Shown here piece by piece: positions 19,432-32,607 of a stretch of 64,000 bases of DNA (positions within the stretch are counted from its first letter, which is position 1; each line of letters starts with the position of its first letter). Made by a program: the position numbers and the translations under genes. The stretch covers positions 124,001 to 188,000 of the forward strand of contig NZ_SDPT01000002.1 of NCBI RefSeq assembly GCF_004135605.1, read 5' to 3'. A model generated the notes under the pieces. It did no database searches and was not told the DNA's origin. It worked only from the letters and a program-made list of their open reading frames with translations. Source of the stretch: Sphingomonas desiccabilis. Its GTDB lineage: Bacteria > Pseudomonadota > Alphaproteobacteria > Sphingomonadales > Sphingomonadaceae.

Positions 19432-22407
19432 TCAGGCGGTGGGCTTGCCGACCACCGGCTCGTCGGACTTGCGCGTGCGGCGGATTTCCTCGCGCACGTT
19501 GTGGCCGAGGGCTTCGGCTACCAACGCACCCTGTTCCGCGGTGTGGCGCTTCATGAGGCCGGTCGCAGGCGAGGCGGCAGCGGCACGACCCGCATAGCGC
19601 GCCCGCGACACGCGGGTGCCGGCCTTTTCCAGCGCTTCCTCGATCAGCGGCTCGACGAAGAACCAGTAGCCGTTGTTCTTCGGCTCTTCCTGCGCCCAGA
19701 CCACGTCCTGGAGGTTCGGCATGCGCTTCAGGCGCTCGACCAGCGGCTCGCCCGGGAAGGGATAGAGCTGCTCGACGCGCACGATCGCGGTGTTCTTGTC
19801 GCCCGCCGCGTCGCGTGCCTCGATCAGGTCATAGGCGACCTTGCCCGAGCACAGCACCAGGCGCGTGACCTCCGTATCGGCCGGGGCCGAAGGATCGGAG
19901 AGCAGGCGGTGGAACTGGCTGTCGCCCAGGAACTCCTCGGTCGTCGACACCGCCATCTTGTGGCGCAGCAGCGACTTCGGCGTCATGAGCACCAGCGGCT
20001 TGCGGAAGTTGCGATGCATCTGGCGACGCAGCAGGTGGAAATAGTTCGCCGGCGAGGTGACGTTGGCGACCTGCATATTGTCCTGCGCGCACAGCTGCAG
20101 GAAGCGCTCGGGGCGTGCGGAGCTGTGCTCCGGACCCTGGCCTTCATAGCCGTGCGGCAGCAGCATCACGAGGCCGTTGGCGCGCAGCCACTTGGCCTCG
20201 CCCGACGCGATGAACTGGTCGATCATGATCTGCGCGCCGTTCACGAAGTCGCCGAACTGCGCCTCCCACAGCACCAGCGTCTTGGGATCGGTCAGCGCAT
20301 AGCCGTACTCGAAGCCGAGCACGCCATATTCGCTGAGCGGCGAGTCGAGCACCTCGAACCGGCCGTGCTCGACCTGCTGGAGCGGCACATACTTGTGCTC
20401 GTCCTTCTGATCGACCCAGACGGCGTGGCGCTGCGAGAAGGTGCCGCGACCCGAGTCCTGGCCCGACAGGCGGACGCCGAAGCCTTCGGAGAGCAGCGAG
20501 CCGAACGCCAGCGCTTCCGCCGTCGCCCAGTCGAAGCCCTGGCCGGTCTTGAACATCTGCCGCTTGGCCTCGAGCACGCGGCCGAGCGTCTTGTGGATCT
20601 CGATGTCGCCCGGGACCTCGGTCAGCGTGCGGCCGAGCGAGTCGAACAGCTTGGCCTCGATGCCCGTTTCGGCCGTGCGGCGCGCGGTTTCCGGATCGGC
20701 CGGCATGTGCAGGCCCGACCAGCGACCGGCGAACCAGTCCGCGCGATTGGCCTTGTAGCTCTTGGCGCTCTCGAACTCGCCTTCCAGCAGGGTCGTGAAC
20801 TCGTGGGTCTTGCCGTCCACGAACGCCTGGTCGACCACCCCTTCCGCGATCAGGCGCTTGGAGTAGATCTCCGAGACGGGCGGGTGGGTCTTGATCTTGG
20901 CGTACATCAGCGGCTGGGTGAACGAAGGCTCGTCGCCCTCGTTGTGGCCGAAGCGGCGATAGCACCACATGTCGATCACGACGTCGCGCTTGAAGGTCTG
21001 GCGGAACTCGATCGCGACCTTGCAGGCGAAGGTCACGGCTTCGGGATCGTCGCCATTGACGTGCAGGATCGGCGCCTGGACGCCCTTGGCGACGTCCGAC
21101 GGGTACGGCGAGGAGCGTGCGAACTGCGGGCTCGTCGTGAAGCCGACCTGGTTGTTGATGACGAAGTGGACGCAGCCGCCGGTGTTGTAGCCGCGGATGC
21201 CCGAGAAGCCGAGGCACTCCCAGACGATGCCCTGGCCGGCAAAGGCAGCATCGCCGTGGATGAGGACGGGCAGCACCTGCTCATGATCCGCCAGGTCGTT
21301 GCGCACCGTCTGGATCGCGCGCGACTTGCCGAGCACCACCGGGTTCACCGCCTCGAGGTGCGAGGGGTTGGCGACCAGCGACATGTGGACGGTGATGTCG
21401 TCGAAGCTGCGGTCGGTGGAGGTGCCGAGGTGGTACTTCACGTCGCCCGAGCCGCCGACGTCCTCCGGGTTGGCCGAGCCGCCCGAGAATTCGTGGAAGA
21501 TCACGCGGAACGGCTTTGCCATCACGTTGGCGAGCACGTTCAGGCGGCCGCGATGGGCCATGCCGTAGACGATCTCGCGAACGCCCATCTGGCCGCCGTA
21601 CTTGATGACCGACTCGAGCGCCGGGATCATCGACTCGCCGCCGTCCAGGCCGAAGCGCTTGGTGCCGACATACTTGCGGCCCAGGAACTTCTCCCACTGC
21701 TCGGCCTCGATGACCTTGGAGAGGATCGCCTTCTTGCCGTCGACCGTGAACTGGATGGCCTTGTCCTTGCCCTCCATGCGGTCCTGGAGGAAGCGGCGCT
21801 CCTCCACGTCGGCGATGTGCATATATTCGAGGCCGACGTTGCCGCAGTAGTTGGCGCGAAGGATCGTCACCAGCTCGCGGATGGTCGCGGTCTCGAGGCC
21901 GAGCGTCCCGCCCAGATAGACCGGACGGTCGATCTCGGCATCGCTGAAGCCGTAATACTCGGTGGTGAGATCGGCGGGCAGCTCGCGGTGCGGGGCGAGG
22001 CCGAGCGGATCGAGGTTGGCTGCCAGATGGCCACGCACGCGGTAGGTGCGGATCAGCATCTGCGCGCGGATGGCGTCGCCGGCCGCCTTGGCGATGTCAG
22101 CGGTGGAGGCCTGCGCGGGGGCCGCGGCCGGTGCCGGCGCGGGCTTGCCGCCGCCCTTGGCGGGCTTGGGCGCGGGCTCCATCTGGGTGGGGTCGAGCGC
22201 CGCCGTGAGCGCGTCGGTTTCGGTCAGCGGCCAGCGCTTGCTCTGCCAGCTGGGGCCGGAGACCGCACCCTCAAGCCCGTCGAACCACTGGCGCCAGCCA
22301 GCGTCGACGCTGGCGGGATCCGCCTTGTAGCGGGTGTAGAGCGTCTCCACGAACGCCGGGCTGACGCCGGCTGCGATATCGGAGAAATCCTGGCCTTCGT
22401 AGCCCAT
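19432..22407 (-). CDS. sucA: 2-Oxoglutarate dehydrogenase E1
   Basis: The thiamine-diphosphate enzyme that decarboxylates 2-oxoglutarate and passes the succinyl group to SucB lipoate. At 991 residues it is full length, with a short N-terminal segment ([20 protein letters not shown]), an Ala/Pro linker near residues 75-100 and the core containing [14 protein letters not shown] and the ThDP/metal site [13 protein letters not shown]. The ATG at 22407 matches known SucA starts; an upstream in-frame ATG at 22482 lies near sucD and is less likely. Confidence 0.97.
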   Translation of the reverse strand: MGYEGQDFSDIAAGVSPAFVETLYTRYKADPASVDAGWRQWFDGLEGAVSGPSWQSKRWPLTETDALTAALDPTQMEPAPKPAKGGGKPAPAPAAAPAQASTADIAKAAGDAIRAQMLIRTYRVRGHLAANLDPLGLAPHRELPADLTTEYYGFSDAEIDRPVYLGGTLGLETATIRELVTILRANYCGNVGLEYMHIADVEERRFLQDRMEGKDKAIQFTVDGKKAILSKVIEAEQWEKFLGRKYVGTKRFGLDGGESMIPALESVIKYGGQMGVREIVYGMAHRGRLNVLANVMAKPFRVIFHEFSGGSANPEDVGGSGDVKYHLGTSTDRSFDDITVHMSLVANPSHLEAVNPVVLGKSRAIQTVRNDLADHEQVLPVLIHGDAAFAGQGIVWECLGFSGIRGYNTGGCVHFVINNQVGFTTSPQFARSSPYPSDVAKGVQAPILHVNGDDPEAVTFACKVAIEFRQTFKRDVVIDMWCYRRFGHNEGDEPSFTQPLMYAKIKTHPPVSEIYSKRLIAEGVVDQAFVDGKTHEFTTLLEGEFESAKSYKANRADWFAGRWSGLHMPADPETARRTAETGIEAKLFDSLGRTLTEVPGDIEIHKTLGRVLEAKRQMFKTGQGFDWATAEALAFGSLLSEGFGVRLSGQDSGRGTFSQRHAVWVDQKDEHKYVPLQQVEHGRFEVLDSPLSEYGVLGFEYGYALTDPKTLVLWEAQFGDFVNGAQIMIDQFIASGEAKWLRANGLVMLLPHGYEGQGPEHSSARPERFLQLCAQDNMQVANVTSPANYFHLLRRQMHRNFRKPLVLMTPKSLLRHKMAVSTTEEFLGDSQFHRLLSDPSAPADTEVTRLVLCSGKVAYDLIEARDAAGDKNTAIVRVEQLYPFPGEPLVERLKRMPNLQDVVWAQEEPKNNGYWFFVEPLIEEALEKAGTRVSRARYAGRAAAASPATGLMKRHTAEQGALVAEALGHNVREEIRRTRKSDEPVVGKPTA

Positions 22408-22509
22408 GGTGCGTCCTGTCCGTTCGTCCCGAGAAACCGTCGAGGGACGTGCCGCGCGCTCCGGCGTGTCCTTGGCGAACACGCAAGATGGGAGCGCGCG
22501 GCGGTGTCG

Positions 22510-23390
22510 TTAACCCTTCAGCACTTCCAGCAGCGTCGAGCCGAGCTCGCTGGGCGAAGCCGCGACCTTGATGCCGGCTGCTTCCATCGCCGCGATCTTG
22601 TCCTCGGCGCCGCCCTGGCCGCCCGAGACGATCGCGCCGGCGTGACCCATGCGACGGCCCGGAGGCGCCGTGCGGCCGGCGATGAAGCCTGCCATCGGCT
22701 TCTTGCGGCCGCGCTTCGCCTCGTCGCGGAGGAACTGCGCCGCTTCTTCCTCGGCCGAGCCGCCGATCTCGCCGATCATGATGATCGATTCGGTCGCGTC
22801 GTCGGCCAGGAACAGCTCCAGCACGTCGATGAAGTTGGTGCCGTTGACCGGATCGCCGCCGATGCCGACCGCGGTGGTCTGGCCGAGGCCGGCGTTCGAG
22901 GTCTGGAACACCGCCTCATAGGTGAGGGTGCCCGAGCGCGACACGACGCCGACCGAGCCCTTCTTGAAGATCGAGCCCGGCATGATGCCGATCTTGCACT
23001 CGCCCGGCGTCAGCACGCCAGGGCAGTTCGGGCCGATCAGGCGCGACTTGGAACCCGACAGCGCCCGCTTGACGCGCACCATGTCGAGCACCGGAATGCC
23101 CTCGGTAATGGCGACGATGAGCGGGATCTCCGCGTCGATCGCTTCCAGGATCGAGTCGGCCGCGAAGGGCGGCGGCACGTAGATGACCGACGCGTCGGCG
23201 CCGGTCTTGGACTTGGCTTCGGCGACCGTGTTGTAGACCGGCAGGCCGAGGTGCTCGGTGCCGCCCTTGCCCGGCGTCACGCCGCCGACCATCTGCGTGC
23301 CGTATTCCAGCGCCGCCTTGGTGTGGAAGCTGCCGGTTTCGCCGGTCATCCCCTGGGTGATGACCTTGGTGTTCTTGTCGACAAGGATGC

Positions 23391-23394
<4 letters not shown>
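22510..23394 (-). CDS. sucD: Succinyl-CoA synthetase alpha subunit
   Basis: SucD binds CoA and carries the phosphohistidine of succinyl-CoA synthetase, which makes succinate plus ATP or GTP. The 294-residue protein begins [20 protein letters not shown], has the CoA-binding [13 protein letters not shown] region, and carries the catalytic histidine in [14 protein letters not shown]. Its ATG overlaps the stop of the preceding small secreted-protein gene (ATGA). The partner beta subunit gene sucC, normally just upstream, is not in this cluster. Confidence 0.97.
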
Positions 23395-26219
<2,825 letters not shown>

Positions 26220-26309
26220 TCCCGCACCGCCGGTTCGCGCAGTCGGCAACGGTGCGTCAGGCGCCGCGGATGCGGCAGTGTCGCGACTGCGACCGACAGG
26301 AGAAAGGAA

Positions 26310-26337
26310 CGGGGCCGCCGCAGGACGGACGGCCCCG
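26310..26337 (-). terminator. sdhB terminator
   Basis: Read on the minus strand, GGGGCCG and CGGCCCC pair around a 12-base loop and are followed by GTTCCTTTC. It lies just past the sdhB stop at 26345 and separates sdhB from zapE. Confidence 0.75.
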
Positions 26338-26344
26338 GGCCGGA

Positions 26345-27130
26345 TCAGAGCGTGCGCTCGAGTTCCAGCTTCTTGACCTCGGCGATCGCCTTGGCCGGGT
26401 TCAGGCCCTTGGGGCAGACGTTCGCGCAGTTCATGATGGTGTGGCAGCGATAGAGGCGGAACGGATCCTCGAGCTCGTCGAGGCGCTCGCCGGTCATCTC
26501 GTCGCGGCTGTCGGCGAGCCAGCGATAGGCCTGGAGCAGGATCGCCGGACCCAGGAACTTGTCGCTGTTCCACCAGTAGCTGGGGCAGGACGTCGAGCAG
26601 CAGGCGCACAGGATGCACTCGTACAGGCCGTCGAGCTTCGCGCGGTCCTCCGGCGACTGCAGCCGCTCCTTGCCCGAGGGGGCCGGGGTGACCGTCTGCA
26701 GCCACGGCTTGATCGAGCTGTACTGCGCGTAAAAGTGGGTGAAGTCGGGGACCAGGTCCTTGATCACGTCCATGTGGGGCAGCGGCGTGATCCGCACCTC
26801 GCCCTTGATGTCCTCGATCGCGGTCGTGCAGGCGAGGCCGTTGCGGCCGTCGATGTTCATCGCGCACGAGCCGCAGATGCCCTCACGGCACGAGCGGCGG
26901 AAGGTGAGCGACGGGTCCTGCTCCGACTTCATCTTGATGAGCGCGTCGAGCACCATCGGGCCGCATTGGTCGAGGTCGATCTCGAACTTGTCGTAGCGCG
27001 GGTTCTCGCCGGTGTCGGGGTCGTAGCGGTAGACCTTGAACTTCTTGACGCGCGCGGCGTCCGCAGCGGCCTTGTGCTCGCGGGACTTGCCGGTGATCTT
27101 GCTGTTCTTGGGCAGGGAAAATTCGGCCAT
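26345..27130 (-). CDS. sdhB: Succinate dehydrogenase iron-sulfur subunit
   Basis: SdhB passes electrons from the SdhA flavin to quinone in complex II. The 261-residue protein has the three cysteine clusters: [2Fe-2S] in [19 protein letters not shown], [4Fe-4S] in [18 protein letters not shown] and [3Fe-4S] in [17 protein letters not shown]. The ATG at 27130 ([12 protein letters not shown]) was chosen over the upstream in-frame start at 27277, which runs through a palindromic repeat. It is separated from sdhCDA by a terminator, a ClpP-like gene and a repeat, so it must have its own promoter. Confidence 0.97.
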   Translation of the reverse strand: MAEFSLPKNSKITGKSREHKAAADAARVKKFKVYRYDPDTGENPRYDKFEIDLDQCGPMVLDALIKMKSEQDPSLTFRRSCREGICGSCAMNIDGRNGLACTTAIEDIKGEVRITPLPHMDVIKDLVPDFTHFYAQYSSIKPWLQTVTPAPSGKERLQSPEDRAKLDGLYECILCACCSTSCPSYWWNSDKFLGPAILLQAYRWLADSRDEMTGERLDELEDPFRLYRCHTIMNCANVCPKGLNPAKAIAEVKKLELERTL

Positions 27131-27264
27131 TGCGCGGATTCCGTCAGCTCTGGATGCGGTGGGGCGACGCAGGCCCCGGGGCGATTTGGGCTTCCGATAC
27201 ATGACCCCTGCCGCTGTCGCAAACGGCAAGCGCGCTTTTCTGGGGGGAGGGCGTTTGCCGCCCC

Positions 27265-27367
27265 CTCCTTCTGTCATGCTGAACTTGTTCCAGCATCCAT
27301 CGTGCCACCAGAGTCGGCGTCGCCATCGGAGAGATGGACCCTGAAACGAGTTCAGGGTGACGAAGGG
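27265..27367. repeat. Family C extragenic palindromic pair
   Basis: Two facing hairpins, TCATGCTGAACTTGTTCCAG (continuing CATCCAT) and ATGGACCCTGAAACGAGTTC (continuing AGGGTGACGAAGG), are separated by about 34 bases. The unit GTCA-C-CTGAAC-T-GTT-CAG is a well-known type of dispersed repeat in sphingomonad genomes (from memory, not searched). It fills most of the gap between the ClpP-like gene and sdhB. Confidence 0.75.
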
Positions 27368-27376
27368 GTGCCCGCG

Positions 27377-27940
27377 TCAGATGACGTCGAGCACCAAGCG
27401 GCGGCGCTTGGCTTCCTCCGCCTCGATGTACCAATTGGAGGGGGCCTTTTCGACCAGCTCCTCGAACGGCACGTCGGAGCCGGCGACGAGATCGCGGAAT
27501 CCCTCTTCCTCGATCCGGATCGAATGTTCGATCTCGTGGAGCTTGGCCTTGAGCGTGTAGCTGAGCGTCTTGAGCGGCCCGGAGAGCTCGACGGAGCTGG
27601 ACATGAGTCGCTCGTGCAGCATCAGGCGCGTGCCCTTGGTCAGGAAGCGCGTCTCGACCGGGAAGGCGGCCATAAAGGTGGCGCCGGCCGAATAGACCGC
27701 GACCTTGCCGAGGAACAGGATCTCGCGGCCGGAATACTCGCGCAGCAGACGTACATCGTCGCCCATGGCGCGCGCGACCTCCGGATCGCCGCCGAGGGTG
27801 GAGATCGAGATCACCAGCGAGCCTTCGGCAGGGGCGTTGGCCATCTGCTGCCGGAAGTTGGCATACATGGAATGGTCGACCGGCCCGGCAAGATGGACAT
27901 GCGGGGTGGCGAGGAGCGGATATTGGGTGGCGTCAGTCAT
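27377..27940 (-). CDS. ClpP-like serine protease-fold protein
   Basis: A 187-residue protein with the ClpP fold pattern: SISTLGGDPEVARAM (the oxyanion glycines, residues 45-59), the nucleophile S84 in VAVYSAGATFM and the histidine H109 in TRLMLHERLM. At the position of the ClpP aspartate (before the -AEEA- segment) there is N169 (APSNWYIEAEEAKRR). Real ClpP is well conserved and sits with clpX; this is a divergent paralogue lying between sdhA and sdhB. Whether it is an active protease, and with which unfoldase, is unknown. Confidence 0.82.
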   Translation of the reverse strand: MTDATQYPLLATPHVHLAGPVDHSMYANFRQQMANAPAEGSLVISISTLGGDPEVARAMGDDVRLLREYSGREILFLGKVAVYSAGATFMAAFPVETRFLTKGTRLMLHERLMSSSVELSGPLKTLSYTLKAKLHEIEHSIRIEEEGFRDLVAGSDVPFEELVEKAPSNWYIEAEEAKRRRLVLDVI

Positions 27941-28000
27941 GGCGCGCCAACCGAGGCGCTACCCGATGGTTCCAAGGAGGCGCGAGACGCGCCCAAAGAA

Positions 28001-28030
28001 AAAGGGGCAGACGTTGCCGTCCGCCCCTTT
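28001..28030 (-). terminator. sdhA terminator
   Basis: Read on the minus strand, AAAGGGGCGGACG and CGTCTGCCCCTTT form a 13-base stem (one G-T pair) around a four-base loop, then TTCTTTGGGC. It lies 24 bases after the sdhA stop and before the ClpP-like gene. Confidence 0.88.
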
Positions 28031-28053
28031 GTCGGGTTCGTCGTTCGACGGGA

Positions 28054-29856
28054 TCAGTACACGCGCTTCTTGGGCTTGATGTAGTCGATCTCGTCGGTGA
28101 GCGTGTAATCGTGCACCGGACGTGTATCCAGGGTGGTCGAGCCGCCCTTGCCGCCCCAGCCATCGAAGGTCGCGATGGTGTGCTTCATCCAGTTGGCGTC
28201 GTCGCGCTCCGGGAAGTCCTCGTGCATGTGGGCGCCGCGGCTTTCCTTGCGGTTGATCGCGCCGCGGATCGTCACCATCGCCTGGCCGATCAGGTTGTCG
28301 AGTTCCATGGTCTCGACCAGGTCGGTGTTCCAGATCAGCGAGCGATCGGTGATGCCGATGTCCTGCATGCCCGCATAGATGCTCTCCATCTTGGTGACAC
28401 CCTCGGCCATCAGCTCGTCGGTGCGGAACACGGCGCAGTGGCGCTGCATCGTCTTCTGCATGTCGAGGCGCAGCTGCGCGGTGGGCGTCGCGCCCTTCGC
28501 ATTGCGGAAGTGGTCGAGGCGGCCGAGCGCCATCGCTTCCGAATCCTTGGGCAGCGGGTTGTGCGCGGTGCCGGGCTTGACCGTCTCCTTGATGCGCAGG
28601 CCGGTGGCGCGGCCGAACACCACGAGGTCGATCAGCGAGTTGGAGCCGAGGCGGTTGGCGCCGTGGACCGACACGCAGGCGGCTTCGCCGACCGCGAACA
28701 GGCCGGGGACGACCGCATCCGGGTTGCCGTCGCGCTTGTGCACGACTTCGCCGTGGAAGTTCGTCGGGATGCCGCCCATGTTGTAGTGGACGGTCGGGAC
28801 GACGGGCAGCGGCTGGCGGGTCAGGTCGACGCCGGCAAAGATCTTGCCGGTCTCGGTGATGCCCGGAAGCCGCTCGGCCAGCACCTTGGGATCGATGTGA
28901 TCGAGGTGCAGGAAGATGTGGTCGCCTTCCTTGCCGACGCCACGACCCTCGCGGATCTCCATCGCCATCGAGCGGGAAACGACGTCGCGCGACGCCAAGT
29001 CCTTGGCCGACGGGGCATAGCGCTCCATGAAGCGCTCACCTGCCGAGTTGGTGAGGTAGCCGCCTTCGCCGCGCGCGCCTTCGGTGATGAGCACGCCCGC
29101 ACCATAGATGCCGGTCGGGTGGAACTGCACGAACTCCATGTCCTGGAGCGGCAGGCCCGCGCGCAGCACCATGGCGTTGCCGTCACCGGTGCAGGTGTGC
29201 GCCGAGGTGGCCGAGAAATAGCAGCGGCCGTAGCCGCCGGTCGCCAGCACCGTCGCATGGCTCCGGAAGCGGTGGATCGAACCGTCCTCCATGCACAGCG
29301 CGATCACGCCGCGGCACTGGCCGTTCTCCATGATGAGATCGAGCGCGAAATACTCGATGAAGAAGTCGGCGTCGTACTTCAGGCTCTGCTGATAGAGCGT
29401 GTGGAGCATGGCATGGCCGGTACGGTCCGCCGCGGCGCAGGTGCGCTGCGCGGGCGGGCCTTCGCCCATGTTCTGCATCATGCCGCCGAACGGGCGCTGG
29501 TAGATCTTGCCTTCCTGCGTGCGGCTGAACGGCACGCCGGCGTGCTCCAGCTCGTACACGGCGGCAGGCGCCTCGCGGCACAGATATTCGATCGCGTCCT
29601 GGTCGCCGAGCCAGTCGGAACCCTTGACGGTGTCGTACATGTGCCAGGTCCAGTGGTCCGGACCCATATTGCCGAGCGAGGCGGCGATGCCGCCCTGCGC
29701 CGCGACCGTGTGGCTGCGGGTCGGGAACACCTTGGTGATGCAAGCCGTCTTCAGGCCCGACTCGGCGATCCCCATGGTGGCGCGGAGGCCGGAGCCGCCG
29801 GCGCCGACCACCACCGCGTCATAGGTGTGGTCGATGATCTTGTAGGCTTGAGACAT
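28054..29856 (-). CDS. sdhA: Succinate dehydrogenase flavoprotein subunit
   Basis: SdhA oxidises succinate to fumarate with covalently bound FAD. The 600-residue protein has the FAD start [20 protein letters not shown], the flavin-linking histidine in [13 protein letters not shown], and the substrate-site [20 protein letters not shown]. It ends [16 protein letters not shown] sequence and YIKPKKRVY, typical of alphaproteobacterial SdhA. Its ATG overlaps the sdhD stop by one base (TGATG). Strong terminator downstream. Confidence 0.98.
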   Translation of the reverse strand: MSQAYKIIDHTYDAVVVGAGGSGLRATMGIAESGLKTACITKVFPTRSHTVAAQGGIAASLGNMGPDHWTWHMYDTVKGSDWLGDQDAIEYLCREAPAAVYELEHAGVPFSRTQEGKIYQRPFGGMMQNMGEGPPAQRTCAAADRTGHAMLHTLYQQSLKYDADFFIEYFALDLIMENGQCRGVIALCMEDGSIHRFRSHATVLATGGYGRCYFSATSAHTCTGDGNAMVLRAGLPLQDMEFVQFHPTGIYGAGVLITEGARGEGGYLTNSAGERFMERYAPSAKDLASRDVVSRSMAMEIREGRGVGKEGDHIFLHLDHIDPKVLAERLPGITETGKIFAGVDLTRQPLPVVPTVHYNMGGIPTNFHGEVVHKRDGNPDAVVPGLFAVGEAACVSVHGANRLGSNSLIDLVVFGRATGLRIKETVKPGTAHNPLPKDSEAMALGRLDHFRNAKGATPTAQLRLDMQKTMQRHCAVFRTDELMAEGVTKMESIYAGMQDIGITDRSLIWNTDLVETMELDNLIGQAMVTIRGAINRKESRGAHMHEDFPERDDANWMKHTIATFDGWGGKGGSTTLDTRPVHDYTLTDEIDYIKPKKRVY

Positions 29857-30242
29857 CAGGCGGGCGTCCCCGTGAAAGCGATGCGCAGGATCGAGAAGAT
29901 GGCCAGGCCGGCCCCGAGCGCAGTGAGCAGGTTGAGCACGACGAGCAGAACGACTCGCGTCTCGTCTTGCTGATAGTCCTCGATCACGACCTGAAGGCCG
30001 AGTCGCGCATGATAGAAGAGGGTGGCGATCAGCAGCGCCATCGGCAGCGCGGCCCAGCCCGAGCTCAGCCACTTCGTGAGGCTGGCGCCGTCGTAGGACG
30101 GCAGCATCGCGATCGAGAAGAGGAACCACAGGAGCAGCAGCAGGTTCGACCCCGCCGTCAGCCGCTGGTGCCACCAGTGATGGGTGCCGTGCTTGCCGGA
30201 TCCCAGGCCGCGGACGCGACCGATGCTCGTACCGTTGCCCAT
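29856..30242 (-). CDS. sdhD: Succinate dehydrogenase membrane anchor subunit
   Basis: One of the two small anchors of complex II that hold heme b and the quinone site. The 128-residue protein has three hydrophobic helices and the heme/quinone motif [14 protein letters not shown]. It overlaps sdhC and sdhA by one base at each end, so sdhC-sdhD-sdhA are tightly coupled. Confidence 0.95.
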   Translation of the reverse strand: MGNGTSIGRVRGLGSGKHGTHHWWHQRLTAGSNLLLLLWFLFSIAMLPSYDGASLTKWLSSGWAALPMALLIATLFYHARLGLQVVIEDYQQDETRVVLLVVLNLLTALGAGLAIFSILRIAFTGTPA

Positions 30243-30655
30243 CAGTGCTTCCCCACCAGCAGCCAGGCCCAGAAGGCGATCGTCGCGAGCGGCGAGAAGA
30301 CCATGGTGGCCATCGCCGTCATCTTGCCCTTGCGCAGCTCATAGCCGGCGCCGATGTCGAGCACGAGGTGGCGGACGCCGCTGGCCATGTGCTGGAACAC
30401 GGTCAGGGTCAGGCCGATGCCGACCACATAGCCGATCACGTTCAGCCCGCCGCCCGACACCGTGAAGACGTCGACGAAGGTGGCATAGCTGTCTTCGCCG
30501 CCGGCGATCGCCGCCAGCCACCAGACCAGCAGGCCGAGGCCCACGGAATTGGCGACGCCGGTGGCGCGGTGGAGAATCGAGACCAGCATGTGCGGGCCCC
30601 AGCGCCAGATGCCGAGGTGTGGCGACAGCGGGCGCGCATAGGGTTTGGAAGCCAA
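30242..30655 (-). CDS. sdhC: Succinate dehydrogenase cytochrome b556 subunit
   Basis: The 137-residue SdhC anchor, with [20 protein letters not shown] near the N-terminus, SILHRATGV before the first helix and the heme-ligand region [16 protein letters not shown] before the third. It is the first gene of sdhCDA and is divergent from an SDR gene; the promoter should lie in 30656-30865. Confidence 0.96.
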   Translation of the reverse strand: MASKPYARPLSPHLGIWRWGPHMLVSILHRATGVANSVGLGLLVWWLAAIAGGEDSYATFVDVFTVSGGGLNVIGYVVGIGLTLTVFQHMASGVRHLVLDIGAGYELRKGKMTAMATMVFSPLATIAFWAWLLVGKH

Positions 30656-30865
30656 GTCAGTTCCTTTCGCGAACCGCGCCTATCTACCCGGGGGGCGGTG
30701 TGATGCAAGACGCAAGAGCCCGGGTAGGCCGACGTAAACGGCCCGATGGCGAATATCGTGGTGCGCCAGTTCTGTACGGCAACTTGCGCCGCCGCCAAAG
30801 CGCCGATGTGGATCGGCGAACGCGCGGCTCTGGCGTGGCGGCCGGCCAGCCTCTATCGCCGGGGC

Positions 30866-31564
30866 ATGACCCACATCCTCCTTACCGGCAGCTCGCGCGG
30901 CATCGGCGCCGCGATCGCGAGCGCGCTCGATGCGCCGGGCGTGCGCGTGGTCGGCCATGGCACCGCGAGCGGCATCCCGGCCGACTTCTCCGATCCTGCG
31001 GCGCCCGCACGCCTGTGGGAGCAGGCGCTCGAGGCGCTGGACGGGCGCATCGACGTTCTGGTCAACAACGCCGGCGTGTTCGAGGCGACGCCGCTCGACC
31101 TGCCGCACGACGAGTGGGTCGCCGGCTGGGAGCGGACCATGCGCATCAACCTGACGGCGGCGGCCGAGCTCTGCCGGCTGGCGGTGCGTCACTGGCAGGC
31201 GCGGGGCGAGGGCGGGCGGATCGTCAACGTCGCCAGCCGCGCCGCCTATCGTGGCGACAGCCCGGCGCACTGGCATTATGCCGCCGCCAAGGCCGGCATG
31301 GTGGCAATGACCAAGACCATCGCGCGCGGCTATGCGGCGCAAGGCATCCTGGCATTCGCGATCTGCCCCGGCTTCACCATGACCGGCATGGCCGACGACT
31401 ATCTGGAGAGCCGCGGCGGCGACAAGCTGCTGGCGGACATTCCGCTTGGCCGAGTCGCCATGCCGGAAGAGGTGGCGACCGCCGCGCGCTTCCTGGCGCT
31501 GGAGGCCCCGCCGTCGATGACGGGCGCGGTGCTCGACATCAACGGCGCGAGCTACGTGCGCTGA
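30866..31564 (+). CDS. Short-chain dehydrogenase/reductase
   Basis: A 232-residue Rossmann-fold oxidoreductase. TGSSRGIGAAIASAL is the cofactor glycine motif; NNAG is conserved near residue 67; the catalytic Ser and Tyr-x3-Lys appear in NVASRAAYRG and HYAAAKAG. The ending with SMTGAVLDINGASYVR is usual for the family. The frame opens at 30746 but the family start is the ATG at 30866. Substrate cannot be inferred. prmA follows after 33 bases. Confidence 0.92.
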   Translation: MTHILLTGSSRGIGAAIASALDAPGVRVVGHGTASGIPADFSDPAAPARLWEQALEALDGRIDVLVNNAGVFEATPLDLPHDEWVAGWERTMRINLTAAAELCRLAVRHWQARGEGGRIVNVASRAAYRGDSPAHWHYAAAKAGMVAMTKTIARGYAAQGILAFAICPGFTMTGMADDYLESRGGDKLLADIPLGRVAMPEEVATAARFLALEAPPSMTGAVLDINGASYVR

Positions 31565-31597
31565 TCCCGGCCGGTACGTCGAATAAAAGGAATTCCC

Positions 31598-32536
31598 ATG
31601 CCGAGCTGGAAAGTGACCCTGCCGTGCACCCGCGCCGAGGCCGAGGCGATCGACGCCGCCGAGGACCTGGGGCTCGACTCCGCGCCCGTGCTGATGACCA
31701 CCGAGGACGTCGAGGACGATGCCGAGCGCTGGCACCTCGACGCCTATTTCGAGGTCGAGCCCAACGACGCGGCAGTGGCCGCGGTGCAGGCGCTGGTGCC
31801 CAGCGCGCGGGGGCGTGCGCCTGCGATCGAGCAGCTGGACGACGAGGACTGGGTGACCATGAGCCAGGCCGGGCTCGAGCCGCTCCACGTCGGCCGCTTC
31901 TATGTCCACACCGCCGCCCAGGACGCACCGCCGCCGGAGGGGGCCCGCGTGTTCCGGATCGAGGCGGGGCGTGCGTTCGGAACCGGGCATCACGAGACCA
32001 CCAGCGGATGCCTGGCGATGCTCGACGGGCTGGCGGACGCGCGTTTCACGGACGTGATCGACATCGGCACGGGCACGGGCCTGCTCGCCTTTGCCGCGCG
32101 CGAGCTCTGGCCCGAGGCGCGGGTACTCGCGACCGACATCGATCCCGTCGCCGTCGACGTCACGCGCGAGAATGCCGAGGTGAACGCGGTTCCGGGCATC
32201 GACCTGGTGGTCGCCGACGGGGCACTTGCCGATGCGATCACCGACCGCGCGCCCTATGACCTGCTGATCGCCAACATCCTGGCCGGGCCGCTGGTATCGA
32301 TGGCGCCGGAGGTGGCGGCGATCGCCGCTCCGCACGCGACGGTGGTGCTGGCGGGACTGCTCGGCCGGCAGGCGAGCGAGGTGATCGGCGCGTACACGGC
32401 ATGCGGCTGCACGCTGGAAGCGCGGGATGATCGCGGCGACTGGACGATCCTGCGGCTGCGCGCGGGCGCGGAACGCTATGTCCCCACTGCGCCGATCGAT
32501 CCGGCCGGGCGCGACGGCTGGGCGCTGGACATCTGA
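31598..32536 (+). CDS. prmA: Ribosomal protein L11 methyltransferase
   Basis: PrmA trimethylates ribosomal protein L11. The 312-residue protein has the short N-terminal substrate-binding domain and a class I SAM fold with RAFGTGHHETTSGCL, the SAM motif DVIDIGTGTGLLAFAARELW and LLIANILAGPLVSMAPEVA, all typical of PrmA. It is followed closely by the TIGR02117-type gene, probably in one transcript with the SDR gene upstream. Confidence 0.93.
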   Translation: MPSWKVTLPCTRAEAEAIDAAEDLGLDSAPVLMTTEDVEDDAERWHLDAYFEVEPNDAAVAAVQALVPSARGRAPAIEQLDDEDWVTMSQAGLEPLHVGRFYVHTAAQDAPPPEGARVFRIEAGRAFGTGHHETTSGCLAMLDGLADARFTDVIDIGTGTGLLAFAARELWPEARVLATDIDPVAVDVTRENAEVNAVPGIDLVVADGALADAITDRAPYDLLIANILAGPLVSMAPEVAAIAAPHATVVLAGLLGRQASEVIGAYTACGCTLEARDDRGDWTILRLRAGAERYVPTAPIDPAGRDGWALDI

Positions 32537-32607
32537 CCGCCAGCCGACCCCTGCTCGGCCGCACCGGGCGCGGCCTGCTGCTCCTGCTGGCGTGGCTGGG
32601 TGCGCTG

